DNA of 32,692 nucleotides from Myxococcales bacterium UBA1660 (lineage in GTDB: Bacteria; Myxococcota_A; Polyangia; Polyangiales; Houyiibacteriaceae): the NCBI GenBank assembly GCA_002320815.1, contig DCLA01000081.1:4394-37085 (forward strand). Direction: 5' to 3'. Of the stretch, positions 22,419 to 32,668 are shown one piece after another. The notes under the pieces were generated by a model that saw nothing but the letters and a program-made list of their open reading frames with translations, made no database searches and was not told where the DNA came from. Every line of letters starts with the position of its first letter. Position 1 is the stretch's first letter. Position numbers and translations under genes: made by a program.

Positions 22419-23375
22419 ATGTCCCGGCCCATGACCCGTCGCACCGTCCTCTCCGGCTTCGTCGCCGCCACCGCCGCCCACTGCGCCCCCGGCTCTTCCA
22501 CCGGCGCGAGCGGAGCCCGGGCGTCCACCGGGTCCTCCGGGAGCAGCGTCGCCGGCGCGCGCACCGAACCCCTGATCGGCACCTGCACCTGGACCCTGGG
22601 CATCGAGGACCTCGACGAGATGATGGACTTCATCGTCGCCGCGGACCTGACCGCCGTGCAGTACTGCCAGTCCCCGGACCTGCACCCCGCCGAGGCCGTC
22701 CGGGCCGCGGCCGAGGCCCGCGGGCTCCCCATCCTCGCCTACGACCCCTTCGACTGCCGGCCGCCCAGCGACGCCGAGGCGACCCGCGAAGCCGCCCTGG
22801 CGAAGTACATGGGCTTCCTCGACTACGCCGCCGCGCTGGGGACCAGCCTGACCATCCACGGTTTGACCACCTGGACGGTGAACGCCCCCGACGACGAAGC
22901 GAAGTGGGCCCTCCTCGCCGACCTGGTGCGCACCCTGGTGGCCGCCGCCGACGAGCGCGGTGTGCAGACCCACCTCGAGCCCTGCAACATCTACGAGATC
23001 CCGCTCGTCCACACCGCGGCGGACTTCGAGCGCGTCGCGGAGATGGCCGGCACCGGGAACCTCAAGGTCCTCCTGGACAGCTTCCACATGAACATCGGCG
23101 AGACCGACGAGCTGGACGCGCTGCGACGTCACGCGGGGACCATGGCCATCTACCACCTCTCCGACTCCAACCGCGGCGGCGTCGGCGCGGGCAAGATCGA
23201 CTTCGAGGCCCACCACCGGGTCCTCACCGAGGCCGGCTATTCCGGCGCCCTCGTCGCCGAGGTCGTCCTCCCCGGCAACCCGGTCAACACGCCGCCCCGC
23301 GATCCCGAGGAGCGGGCCGAGCTCCAGCGGCATCTCCGGCAGAGCGTCCGCGCCTGGCGCGGCTTCGGCGCCTGA
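22419..23375 (+). CDS. Exported TIM-barrel sugar isomerase/epimerase
   Basis: A 318-residue protein in the xylose isomerase-like/AP-endonuclease 2 TIM-barrel family. The first 22 residues carry a twin-arginine motif (MTRRTVLSGF) and end at AAHC, so it is probably Tat-exported and perhaps lipid-anchored at Cys22, although the lipobox is poor. A Ser/Gly/Ala linker follows to about residue 50. The metal-binding tetrad of the epimerase family is complete: Glu187 in HLEPCN, Asp220 in LLDSFHMN, His246 in YHLSDSNR and Glu281 in LVAEVVLPG. The segment GAGKIDFEAHHRVLTEAGY is also family-typical. It likely isomerises a sugar or cyclitol outside the cytoplasm. ATG 22431 and GTG 22398 are alternative starts. 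Convergent with the HAD gene, 9-base gap. Confidence 0.88.
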   Translation: MSRPMTRRTVLSGFVAATAAHCAPGSSTGASGARASTGSSGSSVAGARTEPLIGTCTWTLGIEDLDEMMDFIVAADLTAVQYCQSPDLHPAEAVRAAAEARGLPILAYDPFDCRPPSDAEATREAALAKYMGFLDYAAALGTSLTIHGLTTWTVNAPDDEAKWALLADLVRTLVAAADERGVQTHLEPCNIYEIPLVHTAADFERVAEMAGTGNLKVLLDSFHMNIGETDELDALRRHAGTMAIYHLSDSNRGGVGAGKIDFEAHHRVLTEAGYSGALVAEVVLPGNPVNTPPRDPEERAELQRHLRQSVRAWRGFGA

Positions 23376-23384
23376 CGCTCGGTC

Positions 23385-24203
23385 TCAGCCCATCCGGAAG
23401 TCGCCGACGAGGTCCACCTGGGCCTCGGGGTCCGGCGGCTCCAGGCGCCAGGTGTCCACCATGGCGATCTCGGCCTCGGGGAAGAACCCGCGCGCGGTGT
23501 CGCAGATCCCCGGCGCCGCGTCGAAGACGGCGATGACATCGCCGAGCTTGCGTACCTGCCGGAAGACCTTGCGCTTGAAGCTCTCGTCGCCCTGGGTCGC
23601 GTCGGGCTTGAGGGCGGCCTGGACGTTCGCCGCGCACACCGGGAATCCGTCGTCGCGCAGGCTGGCCAGGGTGCCGAGCATCATGCCCGGGATGTCCCGC
23701 CCGGAGACGTAGACGATCATCGCCCCCGCCTCGTGGAGCGCGCGCACGTAGCCGGGCGCGCCGGGGATCGGGTGATCCAACGTCGCGTAGTCGTCCGAGA
23801 AGAAGCGCTCGTGCCAGAAGTTGGTGATCTCGTGGACCACGTCCCCCTGGACCACGTCGCACTCGCGCAGCGTGGCGCTCAGCAGGCGATGGATCCGCTC
23901 GAGGCTCAGCGACGAGAGCGCGTCGCTGAGCTCCAGGTCGGTCGAGCGCACGTCCTCCGAGTACTCGAGGAGGATCTGCAGCGTGCGCGGCCGGTTGTCG
24001 TAGAGGGTGCCGTCGAGCCCGAAGACCACGATGGGGATCGGTCCCCCATCGGCCGACGCCACGGCGACCCGGTCCAGCACGCGCTGGAGGACATGCACCT
24101 GATGCGGCAGCGGCGGAGGCAGCACGAGGGCGACGGTAGACCGAAAGCCGCGCGCGCGGCAACTGGCACCGGATGGTGACGATTTGCGCGCATTCTGGAC
24201 CAT
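23385..24203 (-). CDS. HAD-fold protein with Gly in place of the nucleophile Asp
   Basis: A 272-residue cytoplasmic protein with haloacid dehalogenase architecture. Motif I reads VVFGLDGTLYDN; in active members it is DxDGT, and the first aspartate is the phosphoacceptor, but here it is Gly62 (codon GGG at about 24018-24020), while the second aspartate (Asp64) is kept. Motif II is IVYVSGRD (Ser167), a lysine-containing stretch ESFKRKVF lies at 207-214, and motif IV is VFDAAPGICDTARG instead of the usual GD-x3-D. A helical cap lies between motifs I and II (residues 75-145). Phosphatase activity by the normal covalent route is therefore unlikely. ATG 24203 has GGTGAG upstream. Convergent with the isomerase; it may act as a regulator or sensor. 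Confidence 0.85.
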   Translation of the reverse strand: MVQNARKSSPSGASCRARGFRSTVALVLPPPLPHQVHVLQRVLDRVAVASADGGPIPIVVFGLDGTLYDNRPRTLQILLEYSEDVRSTDLELSDALSSLSLERIHRLLSATLRECDVVQGDVVHEITNFWHERFFSDDYATLDHPIPGAPGYVRALHEAGAMIVYVSGRDIPGMMLGTLASLRDDGFPVCAANVQAALKPDATQGDESFKRKVFRQVRKLGDVIAVFDAAPGICDTARGFFPEAEIAMVDTWRLEPPDPEAQVDLVGDFRMG

Positions 24204-24437
24204 TTGGTCTCACCCGTTGCGCCGACCATCGTTTCCCCTTAGAGTCACCGACGCGCTCACTTCCGAGTGGGCGAGGACTCTTGGTCATCACTTTGCGGGT
24301 CGGACCCCACGAGGTCCCCGCCAAACCACTCCGACCGAGGTCCACCTGCATTCGAGAGGGGACCCATCGCCACGCGCCCGCCGCTTCGCGAGCCGTCGTG
24401 AATTCCCCGTAGTATCCCCGGCTCTCCGCCGACCCCG
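24204..24437. other. Divergent intergenic region, HAD-like / receiver genes
   Basis: This is 234 bases of somewhat lower GC. A TAGTAT (24410-24415) could be a -10 box for the receiver gene with TTCGCG 19 bases upstream, a poor fit. A short GGACC/GGTCC hairpin lies near 24302-24317. No convincing small gene is seen. Confidence 0.3.
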
Positions 24438-25010
24438 ATGTCCCGCGACCCCGACTCCAGCTTCCCGCCCTCGAGCGACCGCCCGCCGCTGAGCAAGGCG
24501 CGCCCGAACGCCGCCGGTAGCATGCGCGATACCGCGCCCCCGGCGACCGAGGACCACGGCAGCGGCCCCATCCTCGCCCAGAGCCTCCGGCCCTGCGGGG
24601 TGCTGGTCGTCGAGTCCGACCCCGATCTCCAGTGGCGGCTGGCGCGCATGCTCACCGTCGAGGGCAACCGGGTCGTGGGGACCAGCAGCGGCGACGGCGC
24701 CCTGGCCCTGGTCAGCGAGTGGCCGGTGGACCTGGTCCTGGTCAGCGACGAGCTGCCCGGCATGGAGGGCATCGAGGTCATCCGACATCTGCACGAACGC
24801 TGCCCGGACCTGGTCTCGCTCCTCCTCGCCGACGACGACACCCCGGACCTGCGCGCCGCGGCCCGGCTGGCCGGCGCCACCGCGTGCATCCGGAAGCCCA
24901 AGGATGCCCACCAGCTCGTGGCCATCATCGGCGAGCTCCCGCTCCCCGCGGGCATCCGGCCCCCGGTCCGCCTCGCGACCGACGACGCGGCAACCGACGC
25001 CGCCGAATAG
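24438..25010 (+). CDS. Atypical stand-alone response-regulator receiver protein
   Basis: A 190-residue protein with a Pro/Ser-rich unstructured N-terminus (1-50), then one receiver domain (about 54-165), and a short Asp/Ala-rich tail; no output domain. The fold is evident in VLVVESDPDLQWRLARML, DLVLVSDELPGMEG and ATACIRKPKD. The phosphoacceptor position (CheY Asp57), four residues before the conserved Pro107, is Ser103; an aspartate sits one place later (Asp104). One of the acidic metal-binding pair is Ser60, and the conserved Thr/Ser (CheY Thr87) is Leu130; only Lys153 is kept. It probably signals without phosphorylation or binds a partner. ATG 24438 has no clear ribosome binding site. It is divergent from the HAD-like gene and 64 bases before the S55 gene. 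Confidence 0.8.
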   Translation: MSRDPDSSFPPSSDRPPLSKARPNAAGSMRDTAPPATEDHGSGPILAQSLRPCGVLVVESDPDLQWRLARMLTVEGNRVVGTSSGDGALALVSEWPVDLVLVSDELPGMEGIEVIRHLHERCPDLVSLLLADDDTPDLRAAARLAGATACIRKPKDAHQLVAIIGELPLPAGIRPPVRLATDDAATDAAE

Positions 25011-25074
25011 CCCGCGCGTCCCCCCGAAGAGAGCGGGCGCCATCCCCGCCGGGGTCTGCTAGCCTTCGCTCGCT

Positions 25075-26937
25075 TTGCGCGCTCGAATCCTCCGAGTCCT
25101 GCCCTTCGCGGCGTTCGTCCTCGCCGCCGGCGCCATCGCCCAGCAGGGGCCGTCCACCATGCCCGTGGACCAGGTCCGGCCGGGCATGACCGGCTACGGG
25201 CTCACCGTCTTCCGCGGCACCGAGCCCGAGCGCTTCGACGTCGAGGTCGTCGACGTCCTCCACGGCTTCCGGCCCGATCAGGATCTCATCCTCATCCGGA
25301 CCCCGCACCCGACCCTGGAGCACGCCCGGGCCGTGGGCGGCATGAGCGGCAGCCCGATCTATCTGGAGGGCAAGCTCGTGGGCGCCTACGCCTACGGATG
25401 GCCCTTCGGGATGGACCCCATCGCCGGCGTGACGCCCATCGCCAACATGACGGCCGAGATGGACCGGCCCTACCGGCCCGACTCCTTCCCCGGCGCCCGG
25501 GAGCTCGCGCTGGGGCCGCCCCGGGCCCGAAGCGCCCGCAGCGCCGGGTACGACCGGCGACGCCTCGCCGGCTTGCCCGCCTATCGCGGTGACCGGACCG
25601 ACGCCTTCGGCCCCCTCCGGGCCCACCTGGCCGGGCGCACCCCGCCCGCCGAAGGCCGCATGCGACCCGCGGCCACCCCCCTGATGCTCGGCGGCTTCAC
25701 CGATCGGGTCGCGGCGATGCTCGGCGACGAGATGGAGGCCATGGGCTGGGTCCCGCTCCAGGGCGGCGGCGGTCGCCGAGCCCCGCAGGTCGACACCGAG
25801 CGACGGTTCGTCGATGGCGGCGCGATCGGCGTGCAGCTGGTCCGTGGCGACATCTCCGCGACCGCCATCGGCACCGTGACCCACGTGGGCACCGGCCGCC
25901 GCCTGGTCGCCTTCGGACACCCGATGATGAACGCCGGCGAACTGGGGCTGCCCACCGCGACGGCTCGAGTCCTGCACATCCTCGCGAGCACCGCGCGCTC
26001 CTTCAAGATCGCCGAGGCCACCGCCCCGCTGGGGACCCTGGTCCACGACCGGCAGGCGGCCATCGTCGTCGACACCGGCCTCGAGGCCGCGACCATCCCG
26101 ATGCGCCTGAAGCTCAACGGGCTCGTCCAGCCCCCGCGGGACGAGTGGAACGTGGAGCTGGCCAGCCACCGGGTGCTCACCCCGACCCTCATCTTCTCCA
26201 CCCTGGCCAACGCCATCGAGGCCAGCTCCAGCGACAAGACCGACGTGATGTTCACCGCCCGCTACACGGTGACCATCGACGGCCTGGACCCCATCACCCT
26301 GGAAGACCACGGCTACATGGGCGCCGGTCCCGGCGACCTGCGGGCCCTCTCCGGGCTGCGCCTCTTCGACCTGATGGAGATCGCCTACGGCAACGCCTTC
26401 GAGCCGACCCGGCTGACCGCCATCGACCTCGAGCTGGACCTGGAGTTCGGCGACGAGACCCTCACCATCGTCGAGGCCTCGGTGCCCACCCAGGAGGTCG
26501 ACCCGGGGAGCACCGTCGAGGTGCGCGTCCGCATGCGCCGCTACGACGAGAGCGAAGTCGTCCGCGTGATCCCGGTGCGGATCCCCGAGCGGTTGGCTGG
26601 CGAGTCGGTGAAGATCGAGTTGAACCCCGGCTCCCGCGTCGGCGTCGAGCACGCGGTGCCGCGCAACCTCCAGGACCTGGTGAACCGGGTCTACGAGTCC
26701 TACGACGCCACCGCCGTCGTCGCCGAGCTGAAGATGCCCAGCCGCGGCCTCCGCTTCCCCGGCCACGTGGTCCGCTCCCTGCCCCGCGGCGCCCTCGACG
26801 CGCTCACCCGGCAGAGCGGCACCGAACCCGGTCGCCCCTTCGTGACCCAGGTCCGCCAGAGCGTGGACGTGGGCCACGTCGTCCAGGGCTCCGCCGACCT
26901 CACCCTCGACGTGCGCGAACGCCCGCGCCACCGCTGA
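25075..26937 (+). CDS. SpoIVB/S55-type serine peptidase-like exported protein
   Basis: A 620-residue protein with a TTG start. Its N-terminus (RILRVLPFAAFVLAAGAIAQ) is a signal peptide. Residues about 28-125 match the SpoIVB peptidase (S55) domain: MPVDQVRPGMTGYGLTVFRG, then GGMSGSPIYLEGKLVGAYAY with the likely catalytic serine (Ser91) and GVTPI. A second segment LVAFGHPMMNAGELGLPTAT (about 280-300) is also familiar from bacterial S55-like proteins. B. subtilis SpoIVB is a sporulation protease, but homologues occur in non-sporulating Gram-negatives with unknown roles. The C-terminal half (from about 430) is beta-rich with EVDPGSTVEVRVRMRRYD and DLTLDVRERPRHR. The gene ends 18 bases before the propeller gene, so the two are likely one unit. 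Confidence 0.82.
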   Translation: MRARILRVLPFAAFVLAAGAIAQQGPSTMPVDQVRPGMTGYGLTVFRGTEPERFDVEVVDVLHGFRPDQDLILIRTPHPTLEHARAVGGMSGSPIYLEGKLVGAYAYGWPFGMDPIAGVTPIANMTAEMDRPYRPDSFPGARELALGPPRARSARSAGYDRRRLAGLPAYRGDRTDAFGPLRAHLAGRTPPAEGRMRPAATPLMLGGFTDRVAAMLGDEMEAMGWVPLQGGGGRRAPQVDTERRFVDGGAIGVQLVRGDISATAIGTVTHVGTGRRLVAFGHPMMNAGELGLPTATARVLHILASTARSFKIAEATAPLGTLVHDRQAAIVVDTGLEAATIPMRLKLNGLVQPPRDEWNVELASHRVLTPTLIFSTLANAIEASSSDKTDVMFTARYTVTIDGLDPITLEDHGYMGAGPGDLRALSGLRLFDLMEIAYGNAFEPTRLTAIDLELDLEFGDETLTIVEASVPTQEVDPGSTVEVRVRMRRYDESEVVRVIPVRIPERLAGESVKIELNPGSRVGVEHAVPRNLQDLVNRVYESYDATAVVAELKMPSRGLRFPGHVVRSLPRGALDALTRQSGTEPGRPFVTQVRQSVDVGHVVQGSADLTLDVRERPRHR

Positions 26938-26955
26938 GACCACCGACTCCAAACG

Positions 26956-28953
26956 ATGACCTTCTCTCGTCGCGCCCTCGTCCTCACCGCGGTCTCCGCC
27001 GCGCTCTCGGCCACCCTGGCCTCCCTCCCGGCCGAAGCCGTCTCCACCCGCCAGTTCCGCCTCGACGACGCGGGCGACTTCGATGCCGGTGAGCTCGAAG
27101 GCGCCATGGTCCGCTCGGACGGCGCGGTGGTCCCCGGCATCACCACCACCCGGCTCGCCCTGGGTGACGAGGCCCTCGCCTACGCCATCGCGCGGGGCCC
27201 GGGCGGCGCCGTCTACGTGGGCACCGGCGACGCGGGGAAGATCTATCGCGTCCGCGGCGGCGAGGTCGCGCCCTTCGCCGAGACCGGGCAGCTCCTGGTC
27301 AGCGCCCTGGCGGTCGCGGGCGACACCCTCTACGCCGGCACCCTCCCCGAAGGCCGCATCTACGCCATCGCCTTGGGCGACGGCGCGGTCCGCGAGCTGG
27401 TGAAGCTCCCGGACACCGAGCACGTGTGGGCCCTGGTGTGGAACGGCCAGCGCCTCTACGCCGGCACCGGCCCCGAGGGGAAGGTCTTCGCCATCGAGCC
27501 CGGCGGCGCGGCCAGCGTCGTCTACGACGCACCCCAGGGTCACGTGCTCACCCTCGCCCTCGACGGCGAGGACCTCTACGCCGGTACCGACGGCGAGGCG
27601 CTGGTGTACCGCATCCGCGGCAACCAGGTCTCGGTGCTCCACGACTTCGAGGGCAACGAGATCACCGCCCTCGACGCCGCCGGTGGCGTCGTCGCGGTCG
27701 CCGCCAACGAGATGCCCGCGCCGCGCCCGGTGACCAGCTCGTCGTCGAGTTCCACCAGCCGCACCAAGGCGCGCTCCACCGGCAAGGGCCGGCTCTGGCG
27801 GGTGAGCGCCGACGGCCGCGCCGAGCGGCTCTTCCGCGACGACGACGAGCACTTCACCGCGGTCCAGGTGGTCGGCGAGCACATCTTCGTCGGCACCGGC
27901 AAAGAGGGCCGCATCCACCGCATCGGCCCCGGCCGGACCCGCGCGACCTACGTGGACGTCGACGAGCGCCAGGTGACCGGCCTGGCCCTGGACGGCGACC
28001 GCCCGGTCTTCGTCACCGGGGACTCCGCGGCCTTCTATCGCGCCGGTCAGGCCCAGGGCGAAGAGGCCACCTGGACCAGCAAGGCCCTCGACGCCGGCTT
28101 CGTGGCTCGCTGGGGCCGCCTCGACTGGCGCGGCGAGGGGCCCATCCGCTTCCGGACCCGCAGCGGCAACTCGGAGGATCCCAACGAGACCTGGACCGAC
28201 TGGTCCGCGCCCATGGCTTCCCCCGGCCCGGTGCGCAGCCCCGCGGCGCGCTACCTGCAGATCCGCGCCGAGCTCGGCGCGGGCGCGGTGCTCCGTGCCT
28301 CGCAGGCCTTCTACCTCCCGCAGAACCAGCGCGCGAACGTCTCCAACGTCCGCGCCGACGCGCGCGGCAGCGACCCCGACAACCCGCCCTCCCCGTCCTC
28401 CCGGGTGAAGATCCAGTGGTCGGTCGACAATCCCGACGGCGACGACCTCCGCTACCGGCTCCGCTTCCGCGCCGAGGGCCAGGAGCGCTGGCGCCCGATG
28501 TTCGACGAGGACGTCGAGGTCACCGACAGCCACTACACCTGGGACACCAGCGGGATCCCCGACGGCTGGTACGTGGTCCAGGTCGAGGCCTCCGACGAGA
28601 ACGAGAACCCCGGGCCCCTCACCTTGCGCGACGTGCGCGCGTCGGAACCCTTCCTCGTCGACGACCACGACCCGACGGTGGAGCTCACCCTCCGCGGCGG
28701 GAACCTGGCGGGCGTCGCCCGGGACGCGATGGGGCCCATCGCCAAGCTCGAATACGCCGTCGACGGCGGCGACTGGCACGTGTTCTTCCCCGAGGATCAG
28801 CTCCTCGACGAAGCCACCGAGCGCTTCACCGTGGACCTCGGCGAGCTCGAGGCCGGACCCCACGTGGTCGCCGTGCGGGCCACCGACGCGGCGGGCAACG
28901 CCGCGGTCGCCGAAATCGAGGGCCCGGCGGGGGCCGCTCCCCAGAATCCGTGA
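26956..28953 (+). CDS. Exported beta-propeller protein with C-terminal Ig/FN3-like region
   Basis: A 665-residue protein starting at ATG 26956. MTFSRRALVLTAVSAALSAT ends at a clear signal-peptide cleavage region (LPAEA), with a twin-arginine hint (SRRALVL). Residues about 75-365 form at least six propeller blades, each of the form xxxLYAGTxPEGRIYAI or VYVGTGDAGKIYRV. Residues about 365-460 contain a beta domain (TWTSKALDAGFVARWGRLDW, GNSEDPNETWTDWSAP). The rest is a FN3/Ig-like module with SDNP-type loops (RVKIQWSVDNPDGDDLRYRL, and ATDAAGNAAVAE at the end). A Ser-rich patch lies at about 258-266. It is 18 bases downstream of the S55 gene; the pair may act on the same extracytoplasmic target. 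Function unknown. Confidence 0.85.
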   Translation: MTFSRRALVLTAVSAALSATLASLPAEAVSTRQFRLDDAGDFDAGELEGAMVRSDGAVVPGITTTRLALGDEALAYAIARGPGGAVYVGTGDAGKIYRVRGGEVAPFAETGQLLVSALAVAGDTLYAGTLPEGRIYAIALGDGAVRELVKLPDTEHVWALVWNGQRLYAGTGPEGKVFAIEPGGAASVVYDAPQGHVLTLALDGEDLYAGTDGEALVYRIRGNQVSVLHDFEGNEITALDAAGGVVAVAANEMPAPRPVTSSSSSSTSRTKARSTGKGRLWRVSADGRAERLFRDDDEHFTAVQVVGEHIFVGTGKEGRIHRIGPGRTRATYVDVDERQVTGLALDGDRPVFVTGDSAAFYRAGQAQGEEATWTSKALDAGFVARWGRLDWRGEGPIRFRTRSGNSEDPNETWTDWSAPMASPGPVRSPAARYLQIRAELGAGAVLRASQAFYLPQNQRANVSNVRADARGSDPDNPPSPSSRVKIQWSVDNPDGDDLRYRLRFRAEGQERWRPMFDEDVEVTDSHYTWDTSGIPDGWYVVQVEASDENENPGPLTLRDVRASEPFLVDDHDPTVELTLRGGNLAGVARDAMGPIAKLEYAVDGGDWHVFFPEDQLLDEATERFTVDLGELEAGPHVVAVRATDAAGNAAVAEIEGPAGAAPQNP

Positions 28954-28966
28954 TACCGTGCCGCGG

Positions 28967-28983
28967 CGTCGCAAAACGCGACG
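28967..28983 (+). terminator. Weak hairpin after the propeller gene
   Basis: CGTCGC (28967-28972) and GCGACG (28978-28983) form a 6-base stem with an AAAAC loop, 14 bases after the stop codon. Only a short ATGTTT follows, so termination is doubtful. Confidence 0.25.
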
Positions 28984-29093
28984 ATGTTTCGATCAGATTG
29001 CTTGTGGGTTGCGGAACGACCGTGGTACCCCGGGCCCGCTCGATTGGCGGGCAGGGACCCTGGGAGTAGGGCCCACGAAGGAGGCACACCGGG

Positions 29094-29999
29094 ATGGACT
29101 GGAAGAAGTTGGCTTGCATGCTCGCGATCGCGAGCTTCACCTTCGTCGGCTGCGGCGACGACGACGGCACCGATGACGGCGACGGCGACACCACCATGGC
29201 GGACATGGGCACGCCCGAGCCCCTCGACTGCGGCGAGTGCAAGTTCGTCGCGAGCACCCTGAGCGTGCCCGTCGAGGAAGACAGCAGCCCCGGCACCGTC
29301 GACGGCTTCAACCTCGACGAGACCGTCACCAACGAGGGTGACGCGACCGGCTGCGGTGTCCAGGACTGGACCGCCCCCAACGGCACCACTGGCGTCGACA
29401 ACCAGCTCGCGCGCCTCGCGCCGTCGATCGAGACCCTCGCGGACCTCGACCTCTCCGCGACCATCGAAGAGGCGCTCGGCGACGGCTCGATCGTCCTCCT
29501 CATGCAGCTCGAGGGTGTGGACAGCACCATCGACAGCGACGTGACCCTGCGCCTCCACCTCGGCGCGTTCCCCGAGGGCACCGAGACCCCCGTGGCCGTG
29601 CCCCTCGCCGCCGGCGGCTCCTACGACATCGAGATGATGGACGTGGTCACCGCCAATGGCCAGATCGTCAACGGCGTCCTGGACATCACCGTCCCGTCGC
29701 TGCCCCTGTCGATCCCCATCGACGACGAGACCAGCGTCAACCTGACCATCAACAACGCTCAGGTTCGCGCCACCGTCTCGGCCTCCGGCCTGGGCAACGG
29801 CCTCATCGGCGGCTCGCTCAACATCGACCAGCTCGTCATGACCGTCGCCGCCGTCGGTGGCGACGCCATCCCGCCCGAGACCGCCCGCACGGTCCTCCAG
29901 GGCTTCGCGGACCTCAACGAGGACCCCGCCACCATGGAGTGCGCCAACCTCTCGGTCGGCCTCAACTTCGAGGGCACCACCGCCGTCTACGGCGAGTGA
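29094..29999 (+). CDS. Secreted lipoprotein, Asp-rich linker
   Basis: A 301-residue protein with a very strong ribosome binding site (GAAGGAGG about ten bases upstream). The signal peptide MDWKKLACMLAIASFTFVGC ends in a good lipobox (FVG-C, Cys20). An Asp/Gly-rich linker (DDDGTDDGDGD) follows, typical of myxobacterial surface lipoproteins. Cys46 and Cys49 (CGEC), Cys87 and a cysteine near the end could form disulphides. The remainder (about 50-300) is a beta-rich domain rich in Thr, Val and Leu with repeated Leu-Asp-x-Thr segments, resembling nothing I recognise. Its own promoter region (29000-29090) and terminator suggest a single-gene transcript. Function unknown. Confidence 0.85.
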   Translation: MDWKKLACMLAIASFTFVGCGDDDGTDDGDGDTTMADMGTPEPLDCGECKFVASTLSVPVEEDSSPGTVDGFNLDETVTNEGDATGCGVQDWTAPNGTTGVDNQLARLAPSIETLADLDLSATIEEALGDGSIVLLMQLEGVDSTIDSDVTLRLHLGAFPEGTETPVAVPLAAGGSYDIEMMDVVTANGQIVNGVLDITVPSLPLSIPIDDETSVNLTINNAQVRATVSASGLGNGLIGGSLNIDQLVMTVAAVGGDAIPPETARTVLQGFADLNEDPATMECANLSVGLNFEGTTAVYGE

Positions 30000-30014
30000 G
30001 TCCCGAGCAGCTCT

Positions 30015-30053
30015 GAAAAAGGCCACGGCGTCCGCGCCGTGGCCTTTTTCTTT
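30015..30053 (+). terminator. Strong Rho-independent terminator
   Basis: GGCCACGGCG (30021-30030), TCCG loop and CGCCGTGGCC (30035-30044) form a perfect 10-base stem. TTTTTCTTT (30045-30053) follows, and AAAAA (30016-30020) precedes the stem. It lies 15 bases after the lipoprotein stop. The A-run would also allow it to work in the opposite direction, but no minus-strand gene reads into it. Confidence 0.93.
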
Positions 30054-30265
30054 CCGTCCGATGGTCACCTTCGGCCCCCCCTCGTGTCAATCGTCTCCAC
30101 TTGGACACATTGGGGCCCCTGACCCCCGGGCTGCGACCCCCAAAACCTAGCCTTCACTGCCCGGAAGGGGCAGGAAGGGTAGGTTCAGAACCCACCGAAA
30201 TCGTTCCGCGACGCGCGTGAACGTTGATCTATGCCCGGATGCGGGTCACCATGGAGGCCATGGGG

Positions 30266-32668
<2,403 letters not shown>

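Noticed and set aside
24925..28974. Minus-strand open frame of about 1349 codons
   Set aside because: It is the mirror of the S55 and propeller genes in GC-rich DNA; composition is extremely Gly/Ala/Asp/His rich with no domain, while the plus strand has clear motifs.
30101..30116. Sigma-54-like GG-N10-GC spacing upstream of the kinase gene
   Set aside because: Only the GG and GC fit; the other conserved bases of the -24/-12 elements do not.
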